Shown here: positions 8,004-16,991 of the stretch, piece by piece
Layout: the number at the start of each line of letters is the position of its first letter
How positions within the stretch are numbered: position 1 is the first letter of the stretch
DNA from: PVC group bacterium
Lineage (GTDB): Bacteria > Verrucomicrobiota > Kiritimatiellia > CAIKKV01
Assembly: GCA_945898015.1 (NCBI GenBank)
Contig: CAMDGM010000019.1
Span: forward strand, 1 to 64,000
Direction: 5' to 3'
DNA length: 64,000 bases
Notes under the pieces: generated by a model
Told to the model about the DNA's origin: nothing
What the model saw: only the letters and a program-made list of their open reading frames with translations
The model's database searches: none
Made by a program: the position numbers and the translations under genes

Positions 8004-10736
8004 ATGGCCAAGATCGAAACTCGGAAATATGTTTACGCCTTCGGCAGCAGCAAGGCCGACGGCGATGCCTCCATGAAAAACCTGCTGGGCGGCAAGGGCG
8101 CCAACCTGGCCGAAATGTGCAAGCTCGGGCTTCCCGTGCCGGCGGGCTTCACCGTCACCACCGAATGTTGCGTCGACTTTTTCACCAACAAGATGAAATT
8201 TCCGGGCAACCTGAAGGATCAGGTCACCGCCGCCCTCGCCGGCACGGAAAAGGAAATGGGCATGACGTTCGGCGATCCCGAACGGCCCCTCCTGATCTCC
8301 TGCCGCTCCGGCGCCCGCATGTCCATGCCCGGCATGATGGAAACCGTGCTCAACATCGGCCTGTGCCCCGCCACCATTCCCGCGCTGATCAAGCGGACCG
8401 GCAACGGCCGGTTCGTCTATGACTCCTACCGCCGCCTGATCATGATGTACTCCGATGTCGTGATGGAGAAGGCCGAAGGCATCGAGCCCAAGGAAGACAT
8501 GGGCATCCGCAAGCAGCTCGACCGCCTGATGGACGAGATGAAGGTCCGCGAAAAGTGCAAGAGCGACGTGGACCTGACCGAGGCCAACCTGCGCGACCTG
8601 TGCGACCTGTTCAAGGCCCGCATCAAGGCCGTCTTCGGCAAGCCCTTCCCCGACAGCGCCATGGAGCAGCTCTGGGGCGGCATCGGCGCCGTGTTCAAGA
8701 GCTGGAACGGCAAGCGCGCCATCTCCTACCGCCGCATCGAAAACATCCCGGACATCTGGGGCACCGCGGTGACGGTTCAGGCCATGGTCTTCGGAAACAT
8801 GGGTGACACCTCCGCCACCGGCGTGGCCTTCACCCGGAATCCCGCCACCGGCGATCCCCGCTTCTTCGGCGAATGGCTCGTCAACGCCCAGGGCGAAGAC
8901 GTCGTGGCCGGCATCCGCACCCCGCATCCGATCAACGAAGCCATGAAGACCGAGGGCACCCAGCATCTGGAGTCGCTCGAGAAGGCGATGCCCTCGACCT
9001 ACAAGCAGCTCGATGCCATCCGCACCCGGCTCGAAAAGCATTACCGGGACATGCAGGATCTGGAGTTCACCATCCAGGAAGGCAAGCTCTACCTGCTCCA
9101 GACCCGGACCGGCAAGCGCACGGGCACAGCTGCCCTGAACATGGCCATGGACATGCTCGAGGAAGGCATGATCAGCCCCAAGGAAGCCGTCATGCGCGTC
9201 AAACCCGCGCAGCTGGATGAACTCCTTCACCCGATTCTCGACTTCCACGCCGAAAAGACGGCCACGCTCCTCGGCAAGGGACTTCCCGCCGGGCCGGGCG
9301 GCGCCGTCGGCCAGATCGTCTTCACCGCCGAAAAGGCCGTGGAGTGGGCCAAGGCCGGCAAGACCGTGCTCCTCGTCCGCGAGGAAACCAGCCCCGAGGA
9401 TGTTGAAGGCATGCGCGTGGCCCAGGGCATCCTGACCGCCCGCGGCGGCATGACCAGCCATGCGGCCCTCGTGGCCCGCGGCTGGGGCAAGTGCTGCATC
9501 GTCGGCGCCGGCGCCCTGCATGTGGACGCCGCCGGCCGCAAGTTGAAAGCGGCCGGCCTGACCCTCAAGGAAGGCGACTGGGCCAGCCTCAACGGCACCC
9601 GCGGCTGCGTCTACCTGGGCGCTGTCAAGCTCGTCGATGCGACTGAGAACCCCCGGTTCCAGCAGTTCATGGCCATCGTGGACGGATTCCGCAAGATGGG
9701 CGTCCGCGCCAACGCCGACACGCCCGAGGACGCCCGCATTGCCCGGCAATTCGGCGCCGAAGGCATCGGCCTCTTCCGCACGGAACACATGTTCTACGGC
9801 AAGGGCAGCGACGAGCCGCTCTTCCTGCTGCGCAAGATGATCCTCAGCAACACCGTCGAAGAGCGCCGCAAGGCCCTGTCCAAGCTCTTCCGGTTCGTCA
9901 AGAGCGACATCAAGGCCACGCTCGCGGTCATGGACGGAATGCCCGTCACCATCCGCCTGCTCGATCCGCCGCTGCACGAATTCGTGCCGACCGATCCGGC
10001 CAAGCAGAAGGAACTGGCCGACAGCCTGGGCATCACCGTCAAGGAGGTCCGTGAACGGGCCGACCAGCTCCACGAAACCAACCCCATGATGGGTCACCGC
10101 GGCGTACGCCTCGGCGTCACCTATCCCGAGGTGGCGGAGATGCAGTTCCGCGCGGTGTTCGAGGCGGCCGCCGAGCTGATCACCCAGAAGAAGACCTGCA
10201 AGCCCGAGATCATGATCCCGGTGACCTGCGACGTGGCGGAGCTCAAGAACCAGAAGGTCATCTGCGAGCGCGTCCGGCGCGAGGTCATGACCAAGTACAA
10301 CCTCAAGTCCCTGGACTACCTGTTCGGCTCCATGATCGAAATCCCGCGGGCCGCCCTGCTGGCCGATCGCATGGCTGCCGAATCGGACTTCTTCTCGTTC
10401 GGCACGAACGACTTGACCCAGATGACGTTCGGCTTCAGCCGCGACGACACGGACAAGTTCCTTCACGCCTACCTGGAGAAGAAGGTTCTCGCCTCCGATC
10501 CGTTCCAGACGCTCGACATCGACGGCGTGGGCCAGCTAGTGAAAATGGCGACCGAACGCGGTCGCTCCACCAAGAAGAACCTGAAGGTCGGCATCTGCGG
10601 CGAACAGGGCGGCGATGCGGCCTCCGTGGAATTCTGCTACCAGACCGGCCTGAACTATGTCAGTTGCAGCGCATTCCGGATCCCGCTGGCCCGCCTCGCG
10701 GCGGCGCAAGCGGCCCTGAAGGCGGCTAAGAAATAA
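8004..10736 (+). CDS. ppdK: Pyruvate, phosphate dikinase
   Basis: 910 residues, full length. The N-terminal nucleotide-binding domain starts with GGKGANLAEM, the swivelling phosphohistidine domain has GGMTSHAALVARG with catalytic His486, and the C-terminal PEP/pyruvate barrel has FGTNDLTQMTFGFSRDD and GICGEQGG with the catalytic Cys. It interconverts pyruvate + ATP + Pi with PEP + AMP + PPi. Beside PPi-type phosphofructokinases it suggests a PPi-linked reversible glycolysis. AGAGGA lies upstream of the ATG. apt starts 20 bp downstream, probably in one transcript. The 122 bp ahead show no recognised leader. Confidence 0.97.
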   Translation: MAKIETRKYVYAFGSSKADGDASMKNLLGGKGANLAEMCKLGLPVPAGFTVTTECCVDFFTNKMKFPGNLKDQVTAALAGTEKEMGMTFGDPERPLLISCRSGARMSMPGMMETVLNIGLCPATIPALIKRTGNGRFVYDSYRRLIMMYSDVVMEKAEGIEPKEDMGIRKQLDRLMDEMKVREKCKSDVDLTEANLRDLCDLFKARIKAVFGKPFPDSAMEQLWGGIGAVFKSWNGKRAISYRRIENIPDIWGTAVTVQAMVFGNMGDTSATGVAFTRNPATGDPRFFGEWLVNAQGEDVVAGIRTPHPINEAMKTEGTQHLESLEKAMPSTYKQLDAIRTRLEKHYRDMQDLEFTIQEGKLYLLQTRTGKRTGTAALNMAMDMLEEGMISPKEAVMRVKPAQLDELLHPILDFHAEKTATLLGKGLPAGPGGAVGQIVFTAEKAVEWAKAGKTVLLVREETSPEDVEGMRVAQGILTARGGMTSHAALVARGWGKCCIVGAGALHVDAAGRKLKAAGLTLKEGDWASLNGTRGCVYLGAVKLVDATENPRFQQFMAIVDGFRKMGVRANADTPEDARIARQFGAEGIGLFRTEHMFYGKGSDEPLFLLRKMILSNTVEERRKALSKLFRFVKSDIKATLAVMDGMPVTIRLLDPPLHEFVPTDPAKQKELADSLGITVKEVRERADQLHETNPMMGHRGVRLGVTYPEVAEMQFRAVFEAAAELITQKKTCKPEIMIPVTCDVAELKNQKVICERVRREVMTKYNLKSLDYLFGSMIEIPRAALLADRMAAESDFFSFGTNDLTQMTFGFSRDDTDKFLHAYLEKKVLASDPFQTLDIDGVGQLVKMATERGRSTKKNLKVGICGEQGGDAASVEFCYQTGLNYVSCSAFRIPLARLAAAQAALKAAKK

Positions 10737-10756
10737 ATTCCGGAAGGAGAGCCGGC

Positions 10757-11281
10757 ATGTCCTCGATAGAAGCCATTAAAAAAGCTGTTCGCGATGTGCC
10801 GGACTTCCCCAAGCCCGGAATCCTGTTCAAGGATATCACCCCGGTCCTCGGCGACCCGGCCCTGTTCCGGGCCGCCGTGGACATTTTCGTCTCCCGCCAC
10901 GCCAAGGCCGGCATCCAGAAGGTGGCCTGCATCGATGCGCGGGGGTTTCTGTTCGGGTCCGCCGTGGCGTATGCCCTGAAGGCAGGCCTGGTGCCCATTC
11001 GTAAAAAAGGCAAACTGCCTTACCAGACTCTCTCCCAGGCCTATGCCCTCGAATATGGCACCGCGGAAATCGCCATGCATATCGACGCTGTCAAGCCCGG
11101 CGAAAAGGTGCTGCTGATCGATGACCTGCTGGCCACCGGCGGCACGGCCCAGGCCGCGGCTATGCTCCTCGAAAAGGCCGGCGCCACGGTGGTCGAGATC
11201 GACTTCCTGATCGAGCTGGCGTTTCTCAAGGGCCGTGACAAACTGGCCCCCCGCCCCATATTCGCCGCCGTCGTTTATTAA
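10757..11281 (+). CDS. apt: Adenine phosphoribosyltransferase
   Basis: 174 residues, standard length. It has the N-terminal VRDVPDFPKPGILFKDITPVL signature and the PRPP-binding motif VLLIDDLLATGGTA near 117-130. It converts adenine + PRPP to AMP + PPi in purine salvage. It lies 20 bp after ppdK with GGAAGGAG as ribosome site. Its two products are co-substrates of PPDK in the glycolytic direction, a plausible reason for the pairing. Its stop TAA overlaps the stop of the convergent HD gene inside the palindrome TTAA (11278-11281). Confidence 0.95.
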   Translation: MSSIEAIKKAVRDVPDFPKPGILFKDITPVLGDPALFRAAVDIFVSRHAKAGIQKVACIDARGFLFGSAVAYALKAGLVPIRKKGKLPYQTLSQAYALEYGTAEIAMHIDAVKPGEKVLLIDDLLATGGTAQAAAMLLEKAGATVVEIDFLIELAFLKGRDKLAPRPIFAAVVY

Positions 11282-12471
11282 GCAGGTTTGTACATCTCAA
11301 AGTAATCGAGCGGCACGGAATCGGCGGTTTTCTCTTTCCGGGCACTCATGATGTCCTTGACCCCCAGGCGAAGGGCTGGCGAGTCGATGCCCGTCTCGAT
11401 CGATTTACTGGCTTCGATCAACGCGCTGAGCTGATCGCACCCCTTGATAAGCGCCCCGTCCACGGGCTCGAATTTGTCCTCATTATACCGGTCGGCCAGG
11501 TCGGACGCCTTCACGGTTCGGCGCGCCCCGTTCTCCCGGATCCGGTTCTCAAACGGCTTCTCGACGAAATATAGAACCTGCTCGTGCCACGCCTCGGGCA
11601 TCAGCGGGAGCAGGCTCTCCCGAACCAGGGATCCTTCTTCCTCTTCCACGAACTTTTCGAGCCCTTCGATCGACCGCTTGATCGGCGTGATGATGTCCCT
11701 CGTGAAGACCTCGGGCAGGTCGTGCATCAGCGCGACCAGGAAATTATTGCGGCGGCGGGTCGGACAAAAGCCCCGGTCATGCCCGAACAGATACATGAGG
11801 ATGGCCGTGAACAGGGAATGCCCCAGCACCGAAGTGCTCGGCATGCGCGGTGTCTGCGCCCAGCGCTGCTGGAAACGGAGCTGGCCGCACAGATCCACGA
11901 AGCCATAGGCTTTCTGCTTGAGGCTGATCTTCCGCACGCCGATCAGGTCGATATAATCTTCCAGTTGGTTCTCGATGTCCACCCGGGTCTTTTCGATGCC
12001 ATACAGGAAAGGTCCGCTATGATAGACCATGCGGAACTCCCATTGCGTGGCCAGGTAATGCGCGGCTTTCAGGATACGCCGCTCCAGGCAATCAGCCCGG
12101 TCCCCGGCCAGGTACGCGCCCAGCCGGGCATGAAGGTCGCCCATGGATTCGAGCTCCGCGGCCAGCTCCTTGAGCACATGGCGGTTGACCTTATCACCGT
12201 GGGTGTTCATGAGCCGGTGGAAGAACGGCGCCTTGAGATCCGTCAGCACCACGCGCGGGAGAAACTCGAAGATCAGCCCGTCAATCAGGAACGACCAGTC
12301 CAGGGGCGGGCTGCGATGGCGGTCCTCCTCGAACTTGGCGAGGAGGAATACGATAAAGGCCTTGTGGCCCTGCTTGTCCAGCTCGGTCAGCATCACGGGC
12401 CGCACGTGGTCGTTCCACCGCTGGATGGAGGCGGCCCCGAACAACCGGTCAATCAGCGCTTTCGAAATCAT
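11278..12471 (-). CDS. HD-domain phosphohydrolase
   Basis: 397 residues, cytoplasmic. The HD motif is visible as a His in VLGHSLF (218), then LMHDLPE with His250-Asp251, and a downstream Asp in KASDLADRYNED, matching YfbR-like/HD_3 nucleotide phosphohydrolases, but with a long N-terminal helical extension. Start at 12471 (MISKALIDRLFG) is used because the upstream in-frame residues overlap the M29 gene. It is the third gene of a thioesterase-peptidase-HD operon. A nucleotidase or phosphodiesterase activity is likely; the substrate is not predictable. Confidence 0.75.
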   Translation of the reverse strand: MISKALIDRLFGAASIQRWNDHVRPVMLTELDKQGHKAFIVFLLAKFEEDRHRSPPLDWSFLIDGLIFEFLPRVVLTDLKAPFFHRLMNTHGDKVNRHVLKELAAELESMGDLHARLGAYLAGDRADCLERRILKAAHYLATQWEFRMVYHSGPFLYGIEKTRVDIENQLEDYIDLIGVRKISLKQKAYGFVDLCGQLRFQQRWAQTPRMPSTSVLGHSLFTAILMYLFGHDRGFCPTRRRNNFLVALMHDLPEVFTRDIITPIKRSIEGLEKFVEEEEGSLVRESLLPLMPEAWHEQVLYFVEKPFENRIRENGARRTVKASDLADRYNEDKFEPVDGALIKGCDQLSALIEASKSIETGIDSPALRLGVKDIMSARKEKTADSVPLDYFEMYKPA

Positions 12472-12535
12472 TCCTGGCCTCGCATCGTTAGGGCGTTTGC
12501 GTTGTGCCCAGCATACCGCGCCGTCTCCGCCGGCG

Positions 12536-13618
12536 CTACACAAATCGGCCGTTCTCCTGGAACACGCGGCCATTCACGCTCATCCTGCCGCCTTGACGCA
12601 AATCGCGGATCAGGTCCCAGTGCAGGGACGAGCGATTGCGGCCGCCCGTTTCGGGATACGACTGTCCCAGCGCCAGATGGATCGTGCCGCCGATCTTCTC
12701 GTCGAAGAGAATGTTGCGGATGAACCGGTCGATCTTCGGATGCGTGCCGATGCCCAGCTCGCCCAGCCGTCGCGCGCCCGGATCGGCATCCAGCATCTTG
12801 AGCAGAAAATCCTGGTTCTTCTCCGCCGTCGCCTCCACCACCGCGCCTTTGCGGAACACGAGCCGCACGCCCGCCACTTCGCGGCCATGCACGCAGACCG
12901 GAAAGTCGAACCGGATATGCCCCTCGGCCGAATCCTCGACCGGCCCCGTGAATATCTCGCCGCTTGGCATGTTGCGCTTGCCGTCAGAGTTGATGAAGGT
13001 GCGGCCCTTGACGGAAAAGGCCAGGTCGGTGTCAGGCCCTTCGAGGCGGACCTGGTCCGCGCCGCGCAACTTGCGGATCAGCCGCTCCTGCATCCGGTGC
13101 AGCTCCGCCCACCGGCGCAGCGGATCCGGGTCGTCCGCGAACATCGCGCCAAACACGTAGTTCTCGAAATCGGAAAGGCTCATCTCCGCATCCTGGGCAT
13201 AGGCGGAAGTGGGAAACAAGGTGGTCACCCAGCGCTTGCGCATCAGGATCTTGCGCACGGGCTGCATGGCCTTGCCCAGGGCCGCAAACCGGGCGGGATC
13301 CGCGCCCGACAAGCCGCGGGTGTTGCCCTCGGATTGCACGCCAATGGTCGCGTCCATGCGCCGGGCGTAATCGAGCTGGTACGACGGCAGCGTGGTGAAC
13401 AGGTTCGGCGTCCCGGACTTGAAGAACTTTTCCTGGAGCCCGGGCGGACTCATGCGCAGGGCCGGGAACGCGCCCGTCCTGTAGAGCTCCTCGCAAACCG
13501 CTTCGAGCAACGGCTCGGCCAACGAGGTGCCGGAAACGCCGATCTGCTGCCCCTCGCGGGCCTCCACGCAGTAGTGAACCAGAATACGGGCCAACGATTG
13601 AATACGCAGATCCATCAT
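12536..13618 (-). CDS. M29-family aminopeptidase
   Basis: About 360 residues of the thermophilic-type metallo-aminopeptidase family M29 (AmpS/PepS/aminopeptidase T). Recognisable are NMPSGEIFTGP with the metal-ligand Glu, ELGIGTHP, and a C-terminal IHLALGQSYPETGG...SSLHWDLI segment carrying the His and Asp ligands. It cleaves N-terminal residues from peptides in the cytoplasm. The start ATG at 13616-13618 overlaps the stop of the thioesterase gene as ATGA, so translation is probably coupled. A GGGGGGAA site precedes it. Confidence 0.88.
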   Translation of the reverse strand: MMDLRIQSLARILVHYCVEAREGQQIGVSGTSLAEPLLEAVCEELYRTGAFPALRMSPPGLQEKFFKSGTPNLFTTLPSYQLDYARRMDATIGVQSEGNTRGLSGADPARFAALGKAMQPVRKILMRKRWVTTLFPTSAYAQDAEMSLSDFENYVFGAMFADDPDPLRRWAELHRMQERLIRKLRGADQVRLEGPDTDLAFSVKGRTFINSDGKRNMPSGEIFTGPVEDSAEGHIRFDFPVCVHGREVAGVRLVFRKGAVVEATAEKNQDFLLKMLDADPGARRLGELGIGTHPKIDRFIRNILFDEKIGGTIHLALGQSYPETGGRNRSSLHWDLIRDLRQGGRMSVNGRVFQENGRFV

Positions 13619-14067
13619 AGTCCCGTTCCCCCCGGCGGTTCCGCGCCGCGTTCGGCAATGGCGGTTTCCATCACGCGCCGGAGCTCGGCATGCATCCGCA
13701 GGGGTTTGCCGTCGCGCCCCACGCACACGTGATCGGTATAGCCCGTAGCCAGCAGTTCGCCGGCGCGCCGCAGGGCATAATGCATGCGGAACCGGATGCC
13801 GTTCGTCAGCACGGGCACGGTCTCCACGGTCAGCAGGTCGTCATATCGCGCCGGCGTTTTATAGGAACAGTGCGCCTCGATCACGGGAAGCAGCACGCCC
13901 ATGGATTCCAGCTTCGCATAGGGGAAATCGTAGGCGCGAAGCAGTTCAGTCCGGGCCATTTCGAAATAGACCAGGTAGTTCGCGTGGTACACCATGCCCA
14001 TCTGGTCCGTATCGGCATACGTCACGCGCACGGGAATGGAAAACGGCTCTTTCACAGGATCCTTCAT
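13615..14067 (-). CDS. Acyl-CoA thioesterase, YbgC / 4-hydroxybenzoyl-CoA thioesterase family
   Basis: About 150 residues with the hotdog fold signature: VRVTYADTDQMGMVYHANYLVYFEMARTELLR split over strands near the N-terminus, with the Asp of DQMG as probable catalytic residue. A later ATG (14067) is taken as the start; one at 14091 would add eight residues. It hydrolyses acyl-CoA or acyl-ACP thioesters; the YbgC type is usually linked to Tol-Pal in proteobacteria, but no Tol-Pal gene is nearby. First gene of the operon with the M29 peptidase and HD protein. Confidence 0.87.
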   Translation of the reverse strand: MKDPVKEPFSIPVRVTYADTDQMGMVYHANYLVYFEMARTELLRAYDFPYAKLESMGVLLPVIEAHCSYKTPARYDDLLTVETVPVLTNGIRFRMHYALRRAGELLATGYTDHVCVGRDGKPLRMHAELRRVMETAIAERGAEPPGGTGL

Positions 14068-14125
14068 GCGGCAAAGTGTGGCGTAAGGCACGGGGCGATG
14101 TCAACCCCGCGACAATCCTATATCA

Positions 14126-14743
14126 TCACGGCGCCGGCGCGACCGGTTCAAACCCCGGACTGGGCAGCGTCAACACAGACGTGTTGGCCGCGTCCGTGCC
14201 CATCTGCCCGCACACATCAAAGGCAGCATTGGCGGCCGCCGTCACCGCCGCGTCAATCAGCATGCCCAGCAAGTCCCCGCCGCCGTTGCCGGACTGCTGC
14301 TCCCGATGCCAGCCCGACTGCCAGATCAGCGCCTCGGTCGGGCCTTCCACCAACCAGCATGAGCCCGACACCACCGAAGACCCCTGCACCACATGATACT
14401 TCGTGGCCCACCTGGTAATCCGCGTATACAACAGGTACTCCGCCTTCAATTCCGCACTCAGCCGGCTGGGCTTCAGGTCCGGCAGCTCCCGCACGGTGAG
14501 GCCGCTGGCGGAGGCAAAGGTGACCACCCGGTCCGCCTCCACCACGTCAAATCCGCGCTTCCTCAACTGCTCCTCGCAGGCCTTATTGAAAATAATGGAG
14601 GCCGCCGGCTCGTCGGTCGCATTCGCACAGGGGATCACCGCCACCCGCACCGGCTCCCGTTGGAAATAATAATGCTCCAGGGCGTTGGAGGACACGCACC
14701 CCGCGCCGGCCAACCCCAACAGAATAACAAAAAGGGCTTTCAT
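14126..14743 (-). CDS. DUF799 (GNA1162-like) lipoprotein
   Basis: 205 residues with a lipobox signal (LLGLAGAGC, lipidated Cys16). The mature part matches DUF799/GNA1162: VRVAVIPCANATDEPAAS, a GFDVVEADRVV segment, LKAEYLLYTRITRWATKYHVV, and a WLVEG...LIW segment. Such lipoproteins occur in operons with CsgG-like proteins and may form an envelope complex. It is the third gene here; its ATG overlaps the stop of the middle gene as ATGA. It is probably attached to the periplasmic face of a membrane. Function unknown. Confidence 0.72.
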   Translation of the reverse strand: MKALFVILLGLAGAGCVSSNALEHYYFQREPVRVAVIPCANATDEPAASIIFNKACEEQLRKRGFDVVEADRVVTFASASGLTVRELPDLKPSRLSAELKAEYLLYTRITRWATKYHVVQGSSVVSGSCWLVEGPTEALIWQSGWHREQQSGNGGGDLLGMLIDAAVTAAANAAFDVCGQMGTDAANTSVLTLPSPGFEPVAPAP

Positions 14744-15309
14744 TGTAGCGCCGCCTTGAACCGGGGGTCCGCCAGGATTTGCCGCAACATCATATGAACC
14801 ACCTGCTGCTCATCCACCGCCAGATTGCCCCACACCGAGGAAAGCGCCCGCTTGGCAAACAGCACCTCGCCCTTGGGGGAAATCAACTCGGCATCCATGA
14901 TCCAAATCGCCGGAAACAACTGGCGCAGCTCCGAACCCAGATACACCTTGTTCTCACCAGCCACCGCCTGCTTCTGGACCGCTTCGCGCCACTCGCGAAA
15001 ACCCGGACCAAACGCGAACGTCGCCCGGACCGGCTTCACCCCCGACGCCCGCAGCTCCGCTTCCAGCGCCTCTGTGACATACGTCCACGGCGTGAAGGTC
15101 GGAGAGAGCTGCTTCCGGTTTTCCAGCGAAAGCCCGTCGATGACCGGACACACCACTACCGTTTTTCCAGCCGCCGGCAACTCAATGCGGCCAAACCGGT
15201 CCTGCGCCGCCTTATACGGGGCCGGCGCATAAGTCGGACTGGCACACCCGGCCATCAGGGCGGCCAGTCCGAACACGACAAGCGCGGCTCTGAACGGAAC
15301 GCGCGCCAT
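14740..15309 (-). CDS. Hypothetical lipoprotein in CsgG operon
   Basis: 189 residues with a lipobox (GLAALMAGC, Cys22). The mature part has KTVVVCPVIDGLSLENR and FREWREAVQKQ segments and a hydrophobic IWIMDAELISPKGEVLF core, reminiscent of TolB-N-like or ABC-associated lipoprotein folds but not assignable to a family by eye. It occupies the place of the DUF4810 gene in the CsgG-DUF4810-DUF799 arrangement known elsewhere, but is longer. It starts 2 bp after the CsgG stop and overlaps the next gene by 4 bp. Confidence 0.65.
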   Translation of the reverse strand: MARVPFRAALVVFGLAALMAGCASPTYAPAPYKAAQDRFGRIELPAAGKTVVVCPVIDGLSLENRKQLSPTFTPWTYVTEALEAELRASGVKPVRATFAFGPGFREWREAVQKQAVAGENKVYLGSELRQLFPAIWIMDAELISPKGEVLFAKRALSSVWGNLAVDEQQVVHMMLRQILADPRFKAALQ

Positions 15310-15311
15310 AA

Positions 15312-15983
15312 TCAGCGCTGATCCAGGCTCTGGTCGATGAGCTTATCCACAAACTTGCTGATGGCGGCCCGCAACGAATTGGCGGCCATGGTCTCGTCAT
15401 AGCCCGCCGAAGCGCCAAAGCCCAGCACCTGGCCGGCGGCCACTTCCACCACGCCCCGCCCGCTTTCGGACGCGATAATGCGGCCCGTGGCCACATCCAC
15501 CAGACGCACATCCACCACGGCTTCGGCTTCCTGGATTACCTTGGCGCCAAAGATGCAGGACTGCATCCGGCGCGTCCGGTAGCCAAAGCTGGAGACGTTG
15601 CCGATCACCACCATCTGCACGCCCGCTTTTTTCCCGAATTCCGCCGCGGCGTTGGCGTCTTTCGTCACGCCGGCGGCCAGCTGCTGCTCGTCCATGATCT
15701 GGTTCATCCGCGCGCGTTCGAACAAGGCGAACTGCCCCGACCGGTCGAGATAGGTGGTCAGCACCGATGCGGCGCTCCGCCCGATGCGGCCATGGCCATA
15801 ATCGGTTTGATCCTCGAAGTCGAGCACGGCCACCCGCTTGCGCTCCGCCACTGGCAGCGGTTGCCGGGCGCTCTTCCATCCGGGATTAACCGCTTCCTCT
15901 TCCTTGCGAATTTCCGAGGAGTAACAGCCCGCCAGCGCCAGCATTCCCGCCACTGCCATCATGCTCACAAGTTGCCGTTTCAT
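15312..15983 (-). CDS. CsgG-family lipoprotein
   Basis: 223 residues from the ATG at 15983, which has AAGGAGG upstream. The signal ends in a lipobox (MLALAGC). The mature part has the CsgG/HfaB core: KRVAVLDFEDQT, a GRSAASVLTTYL helix, FALFERARMNQIMDEQQLAAG, VVIGNVSSFGYRTRR, and VDVRLVDVATGRIIASESGRG. CsgG proteins form outer-membrane secretion pores or act as envelope-complex lipoproteins. Here it leads a tight three-lipoprotein operon. No curli genes are nearby, so amyloid export is not implied. Confidence 0.82.
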   Translation of the reverse strand: MKRQLVSMMAVAGMLALAGCYSSEIRKEEEAVNPGWKSARQPLPVAERKRVAVLDFEDQTDYGHGRIGRSAASVLTTYLDRSGQFALFERARMNQIMDEQQLAAGVTKDANAAAEFGKKAGVQMVVIGNVSSFGYRTRRMQSCIFGAKVIQEAEAVVDVRLVDVATGRIIASESGRGVVEVAAGQVLGFGASAGYDETMAANSLRAAISKFVDKLIDQSLDQR

Positions 15984-16050
15984 CCTGCCTCCTTTTCTAT
16001 GACCACTCAATCCAGTTTGTTTATACATTTTTCCCCACCTGCAAAACACC

Positions 16051-16548
16051 CTAAAATGGCGCCGTGGCCACATTGACGCGGACCCCCTTCAGCAAGGACT
16101 CCAGCGCCTCCGGCTTCATCCGGGCCAGCACCCCGCGCCGGCCGGCATTGATCCAGATCTCCGGCAAATCAAAAATCGTCGCCTCCACATACACCGGCAG
16201 CTCCTTGCGCGTGCCGAACGGGCTGGTGCCGCCGATCATGTAGCCGGTGTGGCGAGTCGCCGTTTCCTGAGTACACGGCCCAATGTGTTTAACCCCCAGG
16301 GTTCGCGCCAATTGCTTGGTGGAAATCACGCGATCCCCGTGCATCAGGCAGATCAGCGGCGCCTTGGCGTCCGTTTCCATGACAATCGTCTTGATCACGG
16401 CATGCTCGGGCGCGCCCAATTGGGCGGCGGCGTTTCCCGTGCCGCCATGCTCCGCATACGTGTAAGACATCAGGTCAAACGCCACGCCCTGCTCCCGCAA
16501 CATCCGGATGGCCGGGGTCACCGGAATATCGGCTTCATCACTGTTCAT
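16051..16548 (-). CDS. ybaK: Cys-tRNA(Pro)/Cys-tRNA(Cys) deacylase YbaK
   Basis: 165 residues, the usual length. The YbaK/EbsC motifs are VTPAIRMLREQGVAF, AVIKTIVME with the catalytic Lys, RVISTKQLARTLGVKH, and HTGYMIGGTSPFGTRK. It trans-edits mischarged Cys-tRNA(Pro). It lies upstream of the CsgG operon on the same strand, separated by 67 bp, and the short sequence ahead of it is shared with the divergent dciA gene. Identity is firm; regulation is not apparent. Confidence 0.93.
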   Translation of the reverse strand: MNSDEADIPVTPAIRMLREQGVAFDLMSYTYAEHGGTGNAAAQLGAPEHAVIKTIVMETDAKAPLICLMHGDRVISTKQLARTLGVKHIGPCTQETATRHTGYMIGGTSPFGTRKELPVYVEATIFDLPEIWINAGRRGVLARMKPEALESLLKGVRVNVATAPF

Positions 16549-16647
16549 GGCGGCATATTAGACACCCGTCCCGGTTATGACAATGCCATTGTAGCGGGAC
16601 TTGAACATGTACTTGCGTAATCCCAATCCCACTCGTATGCTTCCGAC

Positions 16648-16968
16648 ATGGCGAAAAAACGATTCATCGCGGAAGCCGCGCCGGTCAGCGATATTCTCCA
16701 CACTCTGGTTCCCCGCCTGGCCCTGCTCCGCCACGACTGGGTCGACGAACTGGCCAAATCCTGGCCCGAGGTGGCGGGCAAGGCCGTGGCCGCCCACACT
16801 CAGCCCGCCAAGCTCGAGGGGCATTCGCTCGTGGTTCTGGTGGATCAACACGTCTGGATGCAGGAGCTGCAACGGTCCGGCCGAAAGCCGCTCCTGGCCA
16901 ATATTCAGAAAAAATTCGGCGCCACCAAAGTGAACGACATCCTGTTCCGTCTGGATCCGGGCCGATAA
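16648..16968 (+). CDS. DciA-like DUF721 protein
   Basis: 106 residues matching DUF721: DWVDELAKSWPEVAGKAVAAHTQPAKLEGHSLVVLVDQHVWMQEL then a basic C-terminal VNDILFRLDPG. DciA-type proteins load the replicative helicase in bacteria lacking DnaC/DnaI, consistent with the nearby dnaA-dnaN. Divergent from ybaK across 99 bp. It is shorter than many DciA proteins because it lacks extra terminal domains, but the KH-like core is complete. Confidence 0.78.
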   Translation: MAKKRFIAEAAPVSDILHTLVPRLALLRHDWVDELAKSWPEVAGKAVAAHTQPAKLEGHSLVVLVDQHVWMQELQRSGRKPLLANIQKKFGATKVNDILFRLDPGR

Positions 16969-16991
16969 CCATCAACCTGGGGAACCGCGAC

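Noticed and set aside
7968-10466. Long minus-strand reading frame of about 830 codons opposite ppdK
   Set aside because: It is an antisense shadow of a strongly conserved full-length PPDK; its His/Gly/Glu-rich translation has no recognisable motif.
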